This document shows, in pieces, positions 34,431-47,468 of a stretch of 64,000 nucleotides of DNA (within the stretch, counting starts at the first letter, position 1; each line of letters opens with the position of its first letter). The position numbers and the translations under genes were made by a program. The stretch is taken from contig CM073199.1 in assembly GCA_037042915.1 (NCBI GenBank), positions 1,302,001-1,366,000 on the forward strand, in the 5' to 3' direction. Source of the DNA: Auricularia sp. M13. Its lineage: Eukaryota > Basidiomycota > Agaricomycetes > Auriculariales > Auriculariaceae. The notes under the pieces are model-generated. The model had not been told where the DNA came from. It was given only the letters and a program-made list of their open reading frames with translations, and searched no databases.

Positions 34431-35490
34431 TTCGCAAAACCTTGACTTGTCCTTGTGGCTACAAGGCAAATTTTCCGAGCGCCGCTGGATGCTGAATATT
34501 CCTCGTCTGAAATTCTTGCAGCTCTCGATGCTGGGACATGACAAGGTTCTCCTGCCTGAAAAGACATGCCTTTCCCGTACAAGACTATCCAATGTTCTAC
34601 CATCGCCGGTAGATCGCGCATTTTCCGGACCAGCAGGAAGCCTGCGTATTGCAACCGGGAAAATCCATGACGTCACGATCGCAGGCAACAGATTGACTTT
34701 TTCTGGACGGAACATGTTTTCTTTCCGCTGTCTGGCCAGTTCTCGTCTTTTTCGAGCCCCGCCGGATGCAGTCTTCTACGCCAGGCGCTAAACTCGCGCT
34801 TTTGAGAATGCAAACCACCAAACTTTTCCGCACATGGAACGATTAACAGAGCTTCGAGTCCGAAAATGCGCCCACTTCCACCGGAGTAAAATACCGAATT
34901 CCTCAGGCCTCTAAATGTCGGATTCTTCAAGCTCTGCTCGATTGTGGCATTTACAACTTGAAACATCCCGTACATTGGAACACGATCTAATAGTTGAGCT
35001 TCTGCGCCCACCGGAACATTTGAATTCGGAATTGACCCGGTCTCGGAAAGTTCGACCTATTCAGCTATAGTCGCAAAATCCGAGATCCCCCGCTGTGTAG
35101 AGTACGCCAACACAAATCTGCGCGATGTGCTCGCTGAACTCGAGGCCACGGCGATGGTGGTGGTGTGAGACGTGCAAGTTGATAACCTACCTGTCACAAC
35201 CTCAGTCGATTCCTCAGCTGCAAATGCCGGAGAAAATCTTCCCAAACTTGCGGACTGTCCGGGGGTACGGGCAGGGCAAACGATTTTTACGTGGTGGTCA
35301 GCACGTGCATGAAACTGAGGGAAATCTAGGGGAGAGTTTTTTTATCTAGAGCAGCGAGTTTCATCTCACCGTCAGCTGAACTTGTGCCAGGGTCACCTCG
35401 TGTGCACGGTGCTGAGGATCACGTGCGTCTAAGGGAGGCAGGTTCGGCGGTTTGGCACTCCGACCATCCTCCTCTCTTCCCCGCGCAGCG

Positions 35491-38179
35491 ATGCTTAGCC
35501 GCAAGATCTCGACGTACGGCAAGCGCGGCAAACGCACCGTCAGCACCTCCAACGACACCATCCTGTCGCCCGTGCGCGCTGTGCCCGCACCGGCGCCTGT
35601 GGACCTGCTGCCGCTGGAGGTGCTCTCGCCAGCAATCAGACGGATATGGCAGGCCCGCCATAAGCCCAGCCCGGCACCTGCGAAGCGGAAGGCGCAGCCT
35701 GCTCCAGCCAAGCAGCAGCAGCCCGTCGAACCCTCGCCCGTGACCCGGACGCCGCTTGCCGACAAGAGCAACCACACCTGGTCACCGTCGCCGTCGCCCG
35801 TGACGAAGAAGCACCCGTCGCCCGCGCGCTTCAAAAAGCTCTCGCCTGTGTTCAAGAAGCCCGTACTGCGCACGTACAAGTCCAGGGGCGCTGCTGCCAA
35901 ACGCCCGGCCGTGGTACCGGACTCGTCATCTTCGGCGTCGTCGTCTGAGGACGAAGACGACCCCGGTCCATCGCATCGCGCGAGAACTATGAAGGCGCGG
36001 CCTGTGGTTGAAGATAGCGATTCGGATATCACACCGCCTGCTCGTAGTACAAAGAACGCACCAGCGCGACGCACGACGGCGCCTGCTCTGCCACCTCCGC
36101 CTTCGCCCAGCGTCATTAGCATCAGCTCGGATTCGGAAGACGACGATTATGAGCCATCGCCGATTGCCCTGCGTCGCCGAACTACAACAGCCAAGAAGGC
36201 TGCGCCCACCAAGCAGCGCACGAGCTCGCCTTCCTCCCCGGGACGTACCATGCGCGGCAAACGCGATATCAAAGGGAAAGCTCCTACTCCCGCGCCTCCA
36301 ACTCCAGCAGCAGCAGAGGATGTCATCGAAATCTCTGACTCTGACTCTGACAACGAGTCTGCAGTCGCATTATCCTCGAAGACAAGCGCTGCACCAAGCA
36401 CCAAGCTGGCGTCTCCCGTCCCAATCCATAAATCACCCTTGCGCTTCCGACCAAAAGCAGGCCTGGTCCCAATGGTCGTGCTGACGCCCTTACGCCGCCC
36501 CACGCTCTCGCACGCGCCCCGCCCGTCGCCCGCCCGCGCGTCCTTCGTCGCGCGCACGGCGACGCCCATCCGCGCCGTCATGCGGCGCAAAGGCACACCG
36601 CTGCGTCCGCACCCACGCAGCGACACCGCCCACCCAATGCGCGCACTGTCAGACTCGGACCCCTCGCTCGACTGCATCCCGATTCCCCCGCCGTCCGTCG
36701 CCCCTGGCGCGCCGCCGCCGTACCTCCTCCCGCTACTCCACGAGTGCGGGCAGGACGCGCCGTATGCGTTTGATTCATTTCTTGAAGTCTTCCCGTTCGA
36801 TCCTGTCCACGCCCACTCCCCTTCGCATTCGCATTCGAAGCCGGCCTCGGCGATGGTGTACCGCAAGCTCGGCGAGGCGAGCTACTCCGAGGTGTACGCT
36901 ATTGGCGACGTCGTGCTGAAGATCGTGCCGCTGCGCGATGAAGCTGCCCAGAGTATGAAATGTGCAGCGGGAAACGGGGAGGAGGAGGAGGAAGAGGAAG
37001 AGTGGGACGTCCCGGACGAGTCGGATGTGCAGGACGTGCTGCGCGAGATATGCATCACGCGCGAGATGGGCGCGCTCTGCCCGGGCTTTGTGCAGCTGCT
37101 CAAGTACGTTCTCTGCGCCAGGATTTTTTTTTTCTTTCTTATATCTAATACGACACGATTTGCAGAGCCTTGGTCGTAAGAGGACCGTACCCCGAGCTTC
37201 TTCTCAAGTTGTGGGACGAGTATGACGACGCGCGCAAATCGGAAAGCATACGGCCAGGTCAGTCCTTCTCTTGCTCAATGCTACTGAATCTTTCGTTGTA
37301 TGCTGAAGCTGCGTCGCGACGAACTGTAGATGGCTTCCCCGCGACGCAGGCCTACGCCATCCTGGTGCTGCCGAACCTGGGGACGGACCTGGAGACATTC
37401 ACTTTCAAGCCGAGCAACGGCTGGTCGCAGGCGAGCGCGATATTCTGGCAGGTCGCCGCCGCGCTGCGCACTGCCGAGGAAAAGGCGCAGTTCGAGGTAT
37501 GCTTCCGTCCACAATCTAGAATCCGGCATAGCATACTGTTGCTAACTATACTGTGCGCGCTGTAGCATCGTGACTTGCACTGGGGCCAAATCCTCGTGCA
37601 ACGCGTCGAGGCGGCAAACGCAAATGCCACTGCAGATGTGCGCGCGACGATTATCGACCTCGGCTTGTCGCGCATGCGCGTTGGCGCGGCGAACGCGCCG
37701 TTATGGGCGCCGTTCGACGAGGAGATCTTCGAGGGCAAGGGTGCGTCTCCAGACATTCATTCGTTCACTCGCCTCGACATTCAATTTCTGACGGCTGCGC
37801 AGGCGACTACCAGTTCGACGTGTACCGCATGATGCGCGCACACAACGCGGGCGAGTGGGCGGCGTTCCGGCCGCTGACGAACGTCATGGTGCGCTCCGTC
37901 TAGCCTCCCTCTGAGTCTGAAGATGGAACTGATTCATATTTCGTGTTACGTACACAGTGGCTGCATTACCTCGCGGTGAAGCTGACGCAGGGCAAGCGCC
38001 TGCGCGCGCCGAGCAGCGTGCGCGAGCGGCGGTGCGCGGAGGGCCTGTTCGAAGCGGAGCAGGCGCTCGCGGCGTGCGTCTCCAAGCGCAAAGGCGCGCG
38101 GGGAAAGGCCAAGGCCGCTCCGGCGTTCACGTCTGTTGCGGACGTCGTGCGCTGGGCCGAGGAGCGCGGGTGGATGTAG
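35491..38179 (+). CDS. Haspin-family serine/threonine kinase
   Basis: Six exons: 35491-37103, 37166-37257, 37330-37496, 37566-37740, 37803-37888 and 37958-38179. All introns are GT-AG with matching phase. The first roughly 450 residues are Ser/Pro/Lys-rich with acidic S-D-S-E-D clusters and look disordered. The kinase domain begins at KLGEASYSEVYAIGDVVLKI (glycine loop and ATP-binding Lys). It continues with LGTDLETF, the catalytic loop HRDLHWGQIL, IIDLGLSRM in the DFG position, and the haspin C-lobe GDYQFDVYRMMR and PLTNVMWLHYL. Haspin phosphorylates histone H3 Thr3 in mitosis. The catalytic-loop residue after HRDLHWG is Gln where most kinases have Asn. The start at 35491 is the first ATG in frame. 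Confidence 0.92.
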
Positions 38180-38761
38180 AGACGTCTCTGTGTGTCTGTC
38201 TGTGAATGTTGCTGTGCTTTTCTTTGCTTTTATGAGGGACGTTTCTGCGTGTATGTGTGCATGTGACTCCGTGTTGTAGCATCAGGGCACATAGACTTGA
38301 ACTACATCCGCGTCAGCTCCTGAACGTTGGGTGGACGTTGGCGCTTTGTTACGAAAGCGCATTCGCTACATTTTGTTGGACGTCTCCCAGTGAAGGCGCT
38401 GCGATCCACCGGCGCTCCCGACTATCATCTTTTCTTCTCCCACTTCGACGCCAGAGTTATCGTATGGCTTGCGCTGATACACGCGGAAAAGGACAGCTCC
38501 ATGACTGCGTGTCACTAACTGTATTGCATCTCCAGAAGCGCGTTCTGGAGGCATGCTCAAACCATGAAGGCATGGTGCTCATTCAGCTCTTCCTTTTGCG
38601 TCGGTTGCGCTCTGACCTCTTCCAAGCAGTCTTATGGCGTCGCGGAGCATGGCCGCGGATGATATGTAGGTAGGTAACGTGCGCGATCCTCAACGAAAGT
38701 TGTATTAACCTTTCAGTTACCCAATAAATCAAATAAATCCAAATAAATCAAGAGAAAAGGG

Positions 38762-40820
38762 TCAACGACGACCGCGACGGGGGCGGGCCTTGCCCTTGGG
38801 TTTCTTCGTCGGCCTGGGAACCTTGCGCGGCTGCTTCTTGGGGGTTATGCGCTTCTTCGGGGCGGCCTTGCCGGGTTGTCTGCGGGGACGGGTCTGGAGT
38901 CGAAGTCAGTTCTGCTGTCTGGCGGTGCTCCGAGGAACTATGGCTACGTACAGCGGGGCGCTTGACTGTCTTCTTGTGTGCAGGGGGCTTGGCTTTGGGC
39001 GTCGTCTTCGCAACGCGAGGCTTCTTCGCGGGGGTCGGCTTCGTCTTGACCTTGTCGCGCGGGACGACCTTCTTGGGCTTCGCGCCAGGGAGCGGGCACG
39101 ACGGCGCAGCGGGCGCCTTCGCGCCGGAGCGCGGTGCCTTCGCGATGCGGCGCTCGAGGGTGCTGAGCGGAGCCGGGCTGAAGGTCGAGAGGTTGCGGCG
39201 GACCATGCGCGCCGGCGGCTTGGGCGACGTCGGGCTCGAGGGCGGCTTGGGCGCGCCGCCGGGCGAGGCAGGCGGCGAGCCGCACGAGTTCTTGCGGGCC
39301 GCCGTCTCCTTCGCCTGCTTGGCCTTCTGCGCGATCTGCTTCTGGAGCTCGGCGAGCAGCACGGGCTTCGCGGGCTTCATGCCAGCCGTGTGCGCTGCCC
39401 ACGCAGCTGCGAGGCCGGGCGACTTGCCAGTCACGGCAGCCACCGCCGAGTCGATCTGCTTGGTGAGGGCCGCACTATCCGCAGCTGTCTTCTCGAAGTA
39501 GCTGATCGAGACGAGCTACAGGCAGTAGATGAGCCGGCAAGCATCGGACAATCTTGTGCACGACGTACAGAGTCAAGGAGCGACGACTTGAGGGCGCTGA
39601 TGATCGGGGTGCCTGTGAGCTTCGCCGCGACTTTGATAAGACGCTGCTTCTGCATGTAGTTGCGGTTCTTGGTCGAGGTGAGGAGTTTCTTGACATTGTT
39701 CATGACTTTGCCACCATTGCCCTTGGCAGTGAGCGCATCGCATGCGCCGGACTTGGCGAAGACTTCCGAAACAAATTCTCCAGTCTATGCCCGCATTAGA
39801 CTTTATCGCACGACATAACGCAGACTCACCAAAAGCTCGACACACTCGCGGGTGACGCCCTACCAACGGCGAACTTAGCTCTGCGTTCAACACGTAACCA
39901 TAATACGCACCGGAGCGTTACCTCCAGCCGCGAGCTTGATAGTCGCATCTGCAGCGACGGTTGTCTTTGCAGTGACAACTGGTTTCTTTGGGGATCCGTA
40001 GTACAGCTTGGCGCCGGCGGGGCACGCGATGGTTTTATCAATCAAGCGAACACCATCGCACCCCTGGACCTCGGGCCAGATCTGTTTGGGCTGCTCCGTG
40101 GAGGCCTTGTGGACGAGGATCTGGAAGATGCGTTTCACGACGCGACTCCTCTTGAGGCGGGGATATTCCTGTGCAGAAGAGGGGGCAATTTCAGCGTTTC
40201 ATCACTGAAAGTCGGTCAGGACGCTTACATAAACTTCCCAGACGTTGCCGCTGCGGAGAGACTCGCCCTTGACAAAGTACGCATCGCCTTTCGATGCGAC
40301 GGCGTATTCGTCCGAGGCATACTGCCAGATTTCCTTGCGGTCGGGGTCGGTACCACCGAAGGGAGGCATGGCGATGCCCTCCACGGTCAGCTCGAGCGTG
40401 GTTCCGCCCTTGGACTTTGCGAGGGCCATCGCGCGCGGCATTACAGAGTCGTCCTCGCTGAGCGCCGGCAGGGTGCGGCCAGACCAGAAGAAATGCGGCT
40501 TGCCCGCTGTCCTAGCCACGGCCGCGTCAATCTGGGCTTTCAGTCCCGGGTGCGTTGCACTCCATGCAGTGTCCTCAGCACGACGGCTGATGTACCTAAG
40601 GAGACAGCGACTCGATGAGCACTCAATCCATCTCCCTCGCTACCGCAAAAGCGTACTGATGCTGTGTCTCGTTGGCACGGAGACTCCAGATGCGCTCGTT
40701 GAACTCGACGGCGCCTGCAGAACGGGCCCACTCGATAGACTGGGACGCCGCCGGGGTTGGGGACGCGACGGTCGCCCGAACCAAGAAGAAGGCAAGGAAA
40801 GAAGCGGCGCTGAAAAACAT
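38762..40820 (-). CDS. Secreted ADP-ribosyl cyclase/CD38-like protein with a basic tail (576 aa)
   Basis: Seven exons on the minus strand (40657-40820, 40229-40595, 39911-40168, 39830-39859, 39569-39784, 38952-39515, 38762-38893). All introns are GT-AG; five of six are phase 0, and one exon is only 10 codons. The N-terminus MFFSAASFLAFFLVRATVAS is a signal peptide. Residues about 75-180 follow the ADP-ribosyl cyclase pattern: FFWSGR, GGTTLELTVEG (the TLE motif), EIWQYASDEYA (second active-site Trp) and SGNVWEVYE (candidate catalytic Glu). That family converts NAD to cyclic ADP-ribose or hydrolyses it. A helical, Lys-rich middle and a Lys/Arg/Pro-rich C-terminus ending RPRRGRR follow, which is unusual. 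Family assignment is by motif order only. Confidence 0.5.
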
Positions 40821-40920
40821 GGTTGAAGAGGTTCGACGAAGAATAAAAAGGACGACCGAAAAAGAAAAGGTCGAGAAAGAAGGAGAAGGAGAACCCGCCG
40901 CCGTAAAGCACGAGCGGTGA

Positions 40921-42000
40921 GGAAATGTGGAACTGGAAGGGAAGGAAAAGAAGAGACGAAAGAATCGGAGATATTGGCGGGGTATGTAAGTATCTAGGCC
41001 GTGCTACGGATCAGATCTACTGAGTACCGGATTTGAATGATTGATCAAATCTACTTGATCGATTGCCCGAATTGCGCTGCAGCTCTAATACCATGATAGG
41101 AAGGTGACGACCTATTAGTTGGCCAGCGCAGACGACCGTCTTCATGTCTTCGTATGCATAGTGCAACGGATGCAGGGCTATCCCAAAGTTGGTCCTTGAC
41201 ATTGTTACAAACAGCCTGCACAAGGCCGGAAATGGCGGATCAGGTCACAGCTTCAAGGAACTCCTCAACATCGCTGCGACCATTTACACATCCGCTGACG
41301 AGCACCCCCGAACCTCCGATCGATGTTGAGGCCTGAGCAGTGAGGTCTGAGGCCTCTGAGGCCTGAGGCGCGTGAGGCATGTTTGGCAGCGGGCCACTGC
41401 CCGTGGATTGAGATTCAGGGAAACTAGAAATCGAAGTGAAGGTCATGATCAAACATAATATGCATACTTTACGGCCTGGGTTTCCCTCCCACAGTTAGGG
41501 CTGCTTTAAGTCAATCATTCTGTAAACAAAAATTAGAGTCATCAGGAGGCTATTAAGGATGTGGAGTCCGCGAAACCCAACGAATCCGGCAAAAACGCGT
41601 TCGAAAGATTATTACTGTAATATCTAGCATCAAGACCGTTGCAGGCAGAGTTGGCGGGTTTTTGTTCAGTGAGCGCGTACCGGTACGTAGACGACAGGAA
41701 GTGGTGTGCGTGAGGAGCGCTCAAATCCGGGATTCTCGAGGGTCCGACGACGCGCTACGCCCGGCCTCGCCCGGCCGCATACTTAGCCTGCAAATCCCGC
41801 CTCGAGTCCGAGTAGGTACAAACCCTGGCTCATGAATGAAAGGTGTTGTATGCACGGTTCATTGTTGACTCGGGATTCAGTAGAATGGCCGCCCTGAGCT
41901 TTGCGCAAATAGAGAACTGTATTTCCCATGCAACGAACAGACTGAACAGACAGGAGGAACCGGGATCGTACGGGCGTAACATGAACAGTGCCGGCGCAGT
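40921..42000. other. Intergenic region without a supported gene
   Basis: It contains short gaggcctgag-type direct repeats at about 41,340-41,380 and no convincing frame or splice pattern on either strand. The same is true of 38,180-38,760 (haspin/ADP-ribosyl-cyclase-like 3' ends facing each other), 46,909-47,468 and 48,610-49,113. Confidence 0.5.
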
Positions 42001-43472
<1,472 letters not shown>

Positions 43473-44710
43473 GGTCAGGACTGCCTTGAGCTTTGAGACT
43501 GACGAGCAAGTGAGCGAGTGCTGAAGCTATCCTCCTCAGAGATGTTGGCTTTTATACCATTTCTCTGTCCCTGCCGGTAGACTATAGGCCGACGGGCATG
43601 AACGATGTGAATAGTTTCCAGGAGCGTAGGACCAATGCGATACTCAGCATTACGGTTTCACGAGACGCGCCTCCTGAGCCGGAAAGCCAAGACCTCGTGG
43701 ATTCAGGAACAGCCTGCGAAGCGTGCAGTGTTCTCGGCGTCTCACCCGGCTGGGAAACAAGAACCAAGCACACCCGAATGCACACAACCAATGCAGTGCG
43801 TTATAGACGCGATGAGACGCGGAAAGCCTGCCGGACCCTCGGTTATGGACCCCCAATCGTTGCGCTCTGCCTCCATGGACCACGGACGCAGACAGCGGAT
43901 CCGGGTTTCCCCACGGACGCTCTCTGGAAAGGCTCCCGCTGGGCCGTACCCAATCTGCGAGCAGGGATTTGTCACAGCGCGTAGGGCCGGGATGCGGGAA
44001 CGGTTTTAGGGTGGTGAGCCATAGTTCATATTCCCACGAAAACTAAGCCGTCCGAAAGCTGCCTGTGACGAGCAAGGCAGAGTGCGTTTAGGCCATGTCG
44101 CGATTGTGCTGCCGGACCGCGACGAGTGACTTAATATAGCTCCAGCTATCAATAGCTGCGGTAACGCAACCGCGACGCAGAAGCGAACAGACTGATCTGA
44201 GTGCACATTCGAGCAACGCGAAACCCAGTACGCTGTCGTATTTTCCGATAGCAAAGCAACATATATCCACGTCGACGTCGAATCATCGTGCGCAGAAATC
44301 GACGTGCGCAAGCATCTGAAGTTTCCGCCAGAGAATTGCTATAAGTCTCCGACGCCAGGTAAAGTTGCCAACCACCGGCATTCCCAGGACAGGCCGGGAA
44401 TCAGTCTGGCAGCGCCAACCCGGAGGCACGTCCAAGAGGGTGACAGCTGGACGCAGACGACAGAAAACACCATGAGCAGGGAACAGAAGACCAGCCAATC
44501 GTAAAAGCGGCATTACACATTCCTGGCCTGAGGTATCAGCCAGACAGCACCGGGAGCAGCTCCAGGGCCCGAGGACGACAGAAACGGACAGGCTAGAGGG
44601 TACTAGTCTTTCAGAAAGACGTTCGGCGCATCAAATGCGCGAGTTACGAGTGGTTGAGAATCGTGCGATGCATGGACCGCGTGAAGGTAGCAAACTTCCG
44701 GGCCGCGCCG
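43473..44710 (-). repeat. Upstream region of peroxidase 1, duplicated at 50576-51860
   Basis: Many long blocks match the region upstream of the second peroxidase, e.g. aggaccaatgcga, gcctgcga(a/g)cgtg, cggaccctcggttatggac, cagacagcggatcc, ctggcctgaggtatcagcca-type and caacttccgggccgc-type strings, in the same order. Divergence is higher than in the coding part. It contains no gene and presumably holds the promoter. Confidence 0.85.
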
Positions 44711-44830
44711 GCGCACAACAGTCGCACGAACAATTGACGGCACTCCGCGGCGTCCACGACAATGACCAGGCAAGGACACAATGTGCATAATAAAGCGAAA
44801 TCAGCGGGAAAAGACAAAGCGGGGAGCGTG

Positions 44831-46098
44831 CTACCACGCCAGCAGAGCATTTTTGGACAGCGGCACTGTCTCCTCTTCGTACTCGACCTCCAAGCGAGCA
44901 CCTACAAGTGGTTCAGTAAGCAGATTGATATTATCAGCGATCATATACGCACGCTTCTTGGGCCCCTTGTCCGGCCGTTGCGGTTTTTTGGGTTTGGGCG
45001 ATGTGTGTTTGCGCTTGCCCAGGCTGGACGAGGGACCCGGTTTCCGCTTCCCCTTTGCAGGTTGCTCGTCGTCGCCGTCGTCATCCTCTTCGCCCGTCTC
45101 ATCGCCCTCGCCCTCCTCATCGTCCTCCGCATCGTGCTCCATATCCTCGATATCGCTGAGCTCCTCGAAATCGCTCTCGTCGCTGACGAACTCGCGCTCG
45201 CCGAGCTCCTCCTCCTCTTCTTCCTCGTCATACTCGTCCAGCGAGAGCGCATCGGCGTCGTCGCGCGTCGCATCGAGCTCCTTCTCGGACGCCAGGACGG
45301 CGTTCCAGACGGCCTCGTTGACGTTGAGCGGTGCGTCGCCGTAGGCCTTGCTCTTCAGCCGCTCGAGCAGCTCCTTCTCGATGGACCGCTCGAGCTTCGC
45401 CGCGCTCAAGGCCTTCTGCTCGCGCCGGGCCTCGCGCCGCTCGATCTTCTTCTTTACGCCTACGAGCTCGGGTTCTGCGGCGCGCCGCAGCTTGCGCATC
45501 TTGATGAGGTACTGGGTGATTTTCGTGACGCGCTGCTTGCACTTGTGGATGAGGAAGTTGGGCCAGTATATCAGCTCGCTGTCTATCTGCGAATGCAGAC
45601 CATCTCGATGAGCATTCAAATGTTAAGATACATTGAAAAGCGCGGGCAGACGCACCTGCTCCAGCGCTTTGGTGTAGTTATTCGAGAGCGGTATCCGCTC
45701 CCACATTTTCGCGGGCGTGTGTGCGCGCTCAATTGTCTTGACATAGAGATAGAGCTTTCCTGAATACACAAGATTCGAAATTCAAGTAACGTCAACAATA
45801 GCCAGCAAGATGGTGGCAGCACGGACCTTCCTGCTCACGGACGGTCGCGTATCGCGAGTTGGCGAGCGGACACGATTGGCGCGTACAGAAGCCCGTGACA
45901 TTGTACTCGTTGCGGCAGAAATTTTGCGTTTCGGTTCTTCAGGCAAAGATTAGACCAAGGTGGCGCATGAAATGGAAAGACTTGCTTGACTTTGTAGGAG
46001 CAGAATTGTGAGTTGATCACGGACCATATTACATCGTCGCTCTGGCAAACGTTGAGTGTCTACATATGTAATTGTAAGTTAAAAGGGTGCACCTGCAT
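44831..46098 (-). CDS. MAK16: MAK16, 60S ribosomal subunit biogenesis factor (343 aa)
   Basis: Five exons on the minus strand: 46093-46098 (only ATGCAG), 45986-46041, 45827-45936, 45656-45759 and 44831-45586. The conserved N-terminus reads [20 protein letters not shown], then [17 protein letters not shown] with the Cys-rich module. [16 protein letters not shown] and [19 protein letters not shown] follow. The C-terminal half is acidic (D/E runs) and then basic, as in the family. MAK16 works in the nucleolus in pre-60S assembly and 25S/27S rRNA processing. Intron 2 (45937-45985) begins GC rather than GT (gcaagt...gaag), the only choice that keeps frame and homology. MAK16 is single-copy in fungi, so it is a good anchor for synteny. 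Confidence 0.93.
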
Positions 46099-46372
46099 GG
46101 TTGGACGCGGTCGGGTGGGAGATTTTTGGGCAAGCCGCTGCTAACGGGAAAGGCCGACGCGATTCCCAGCTTGCTTCTGCTTTTTTTCGACACCAAAATG
46201 CATGCTCTTTCAACGGTCCGGATAACGACTCAGCAGTGCTATTGAATGGAATATGTATTTCCTGGCATCTGGCACAACTTGGATTGGCAGGCAGTGTCAA
46301 GACGCAGGGGCACCGCGTTCTTGAACTTGCTCTCTTAAACTGGGAGCTTACAGCACACCTCCTGCCACTTTC

Positions 46373-46908
46373 TCAGACCATGACCTGCCCAATTGCACTT
46401 TGTATCTTCGACTTGTCTCCGCCTTCAAAAAATTCAGCATCAACAGCTGTCCTTTGCTGTGCTCGAGCGACTCACCATCGTCGTCGCACTCTATCATCAG
46501 TGGCTCGCACTGCGCCAAGTCATCGCTGCTGCTATCGTTCTGCCCGTTATCATTTCCCATGTCAACATCCTGATCCCAGGTTGCGCATGCGGCCTGCGTA
46601 CCTCAGCCCGCGTCAGGATGTTCCTTCGAAAAACCGCAGCAAGCAGGAACGCGAGCCCGACAAAGCCGACGACGAGCACGCCGAACGCGAGGACGGTGTT
46701 CCCTGGCCATCATCGTCAGTTTCACAGCGGCACACCTTCAGTCCGCGACCCCGGTCAATTCACGATGTTCAGACCAACGAGACGTACCATGCCCCGGCGT
46801 CCCGTGTCTGTCCATATTGAGCGAAACGGGCGACGATACCCATTCTGCGCGCGGGGCATTTGTTGCTGGTGCCGGCAGCTTCACGCGATCGAACTTCTCC
46901 TTGCTCAT
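46373..46908 (-). CDS. Small single-pass membrane protein (about 121 aa)
   Basis: Exons on the minus strand are 46788-46908, 46602-46702, about 46476-46569 and 46373-46422. A hydrophilic N-terminus (MSKEKFDRVKLPAPATNAPR...) is followed by one hydrophobic helix (TVLAFGVLVVGFVGLAFLL) and RRN, then an acidic Asp/Ser-rich tail. The third intron is 32 nt as drawn, or about 62-68 nt if a later in-frame acceptor is used, which would shorten the tail by about 12 residues. The remaining introns have GTACGT or GTGAGT donors. No family recognised; the membrane is not known. It lies between MAK16 and RPA2 on the same strand. Confidence 0.6.
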
Positions 46909-47468
46909 TATCGCTGGGCTGCTAAGTATCCGTTCGGTGGAACGGGGACGGAGTGCGGACAAACGACGACCCAACAGGCCGTCCGAGACTGTGCGCTTTA
47001 TCTTTATCTGCTGCTCGCCAGGCACGTGTAAAACATTCTGTCGTGGCCGTCGACGCGGGGATGCAGCGGCGGAATCATGCTGGAAGCGGATTGGCATGTG
47101 AACGCTCCAAACACGAACGGAGCCAGACAGAGTATGATTCTGAATGTTGCAGCGCTACACATTCTCTCTCCTTCGCGCAGATGATTGCGCTGGGCCTGAT
47201 AAATACCACTGGAGTTCAAACACGACGATGGAATTAGCGCGAAAAGGTCGGACACGGTATTTTCTTGCAAAGCTTTGCACGTTCTTCGGATGATTTAGCG
47301 AGTTGGTTTGCCCCGTGGCCCGCTGATGAGTGCGCTTCGGGTGCCTAGGAATCAGTTGAGGGTGCAGTACGAGGATCATACGAGGGGAAATGAAATATTA
47401 CTTTTTGACTTTGAGTCTCTTCAGCAATTCAGCATACCAATACACGACAAGAACTTCTGAGGCAGTCA

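Noticed and set aside
35361-36122. 253-codon minus-strand frame (and 36147-36866)
   Set aside because: Antisense to the Ser/Pro-rich part of haspin.
38790-39659. 289-codon plus-strand frame
   Set aside because: Antisense to the Lys/Pro-rich part of the secreted cyclase-like gene, whose spliced frame is far better supported.
44762-45763. 333-codon plus-strand frame
   Set aside because: Antisense to MAK16; low-complexity Leu/Val output of the acidic coding region.
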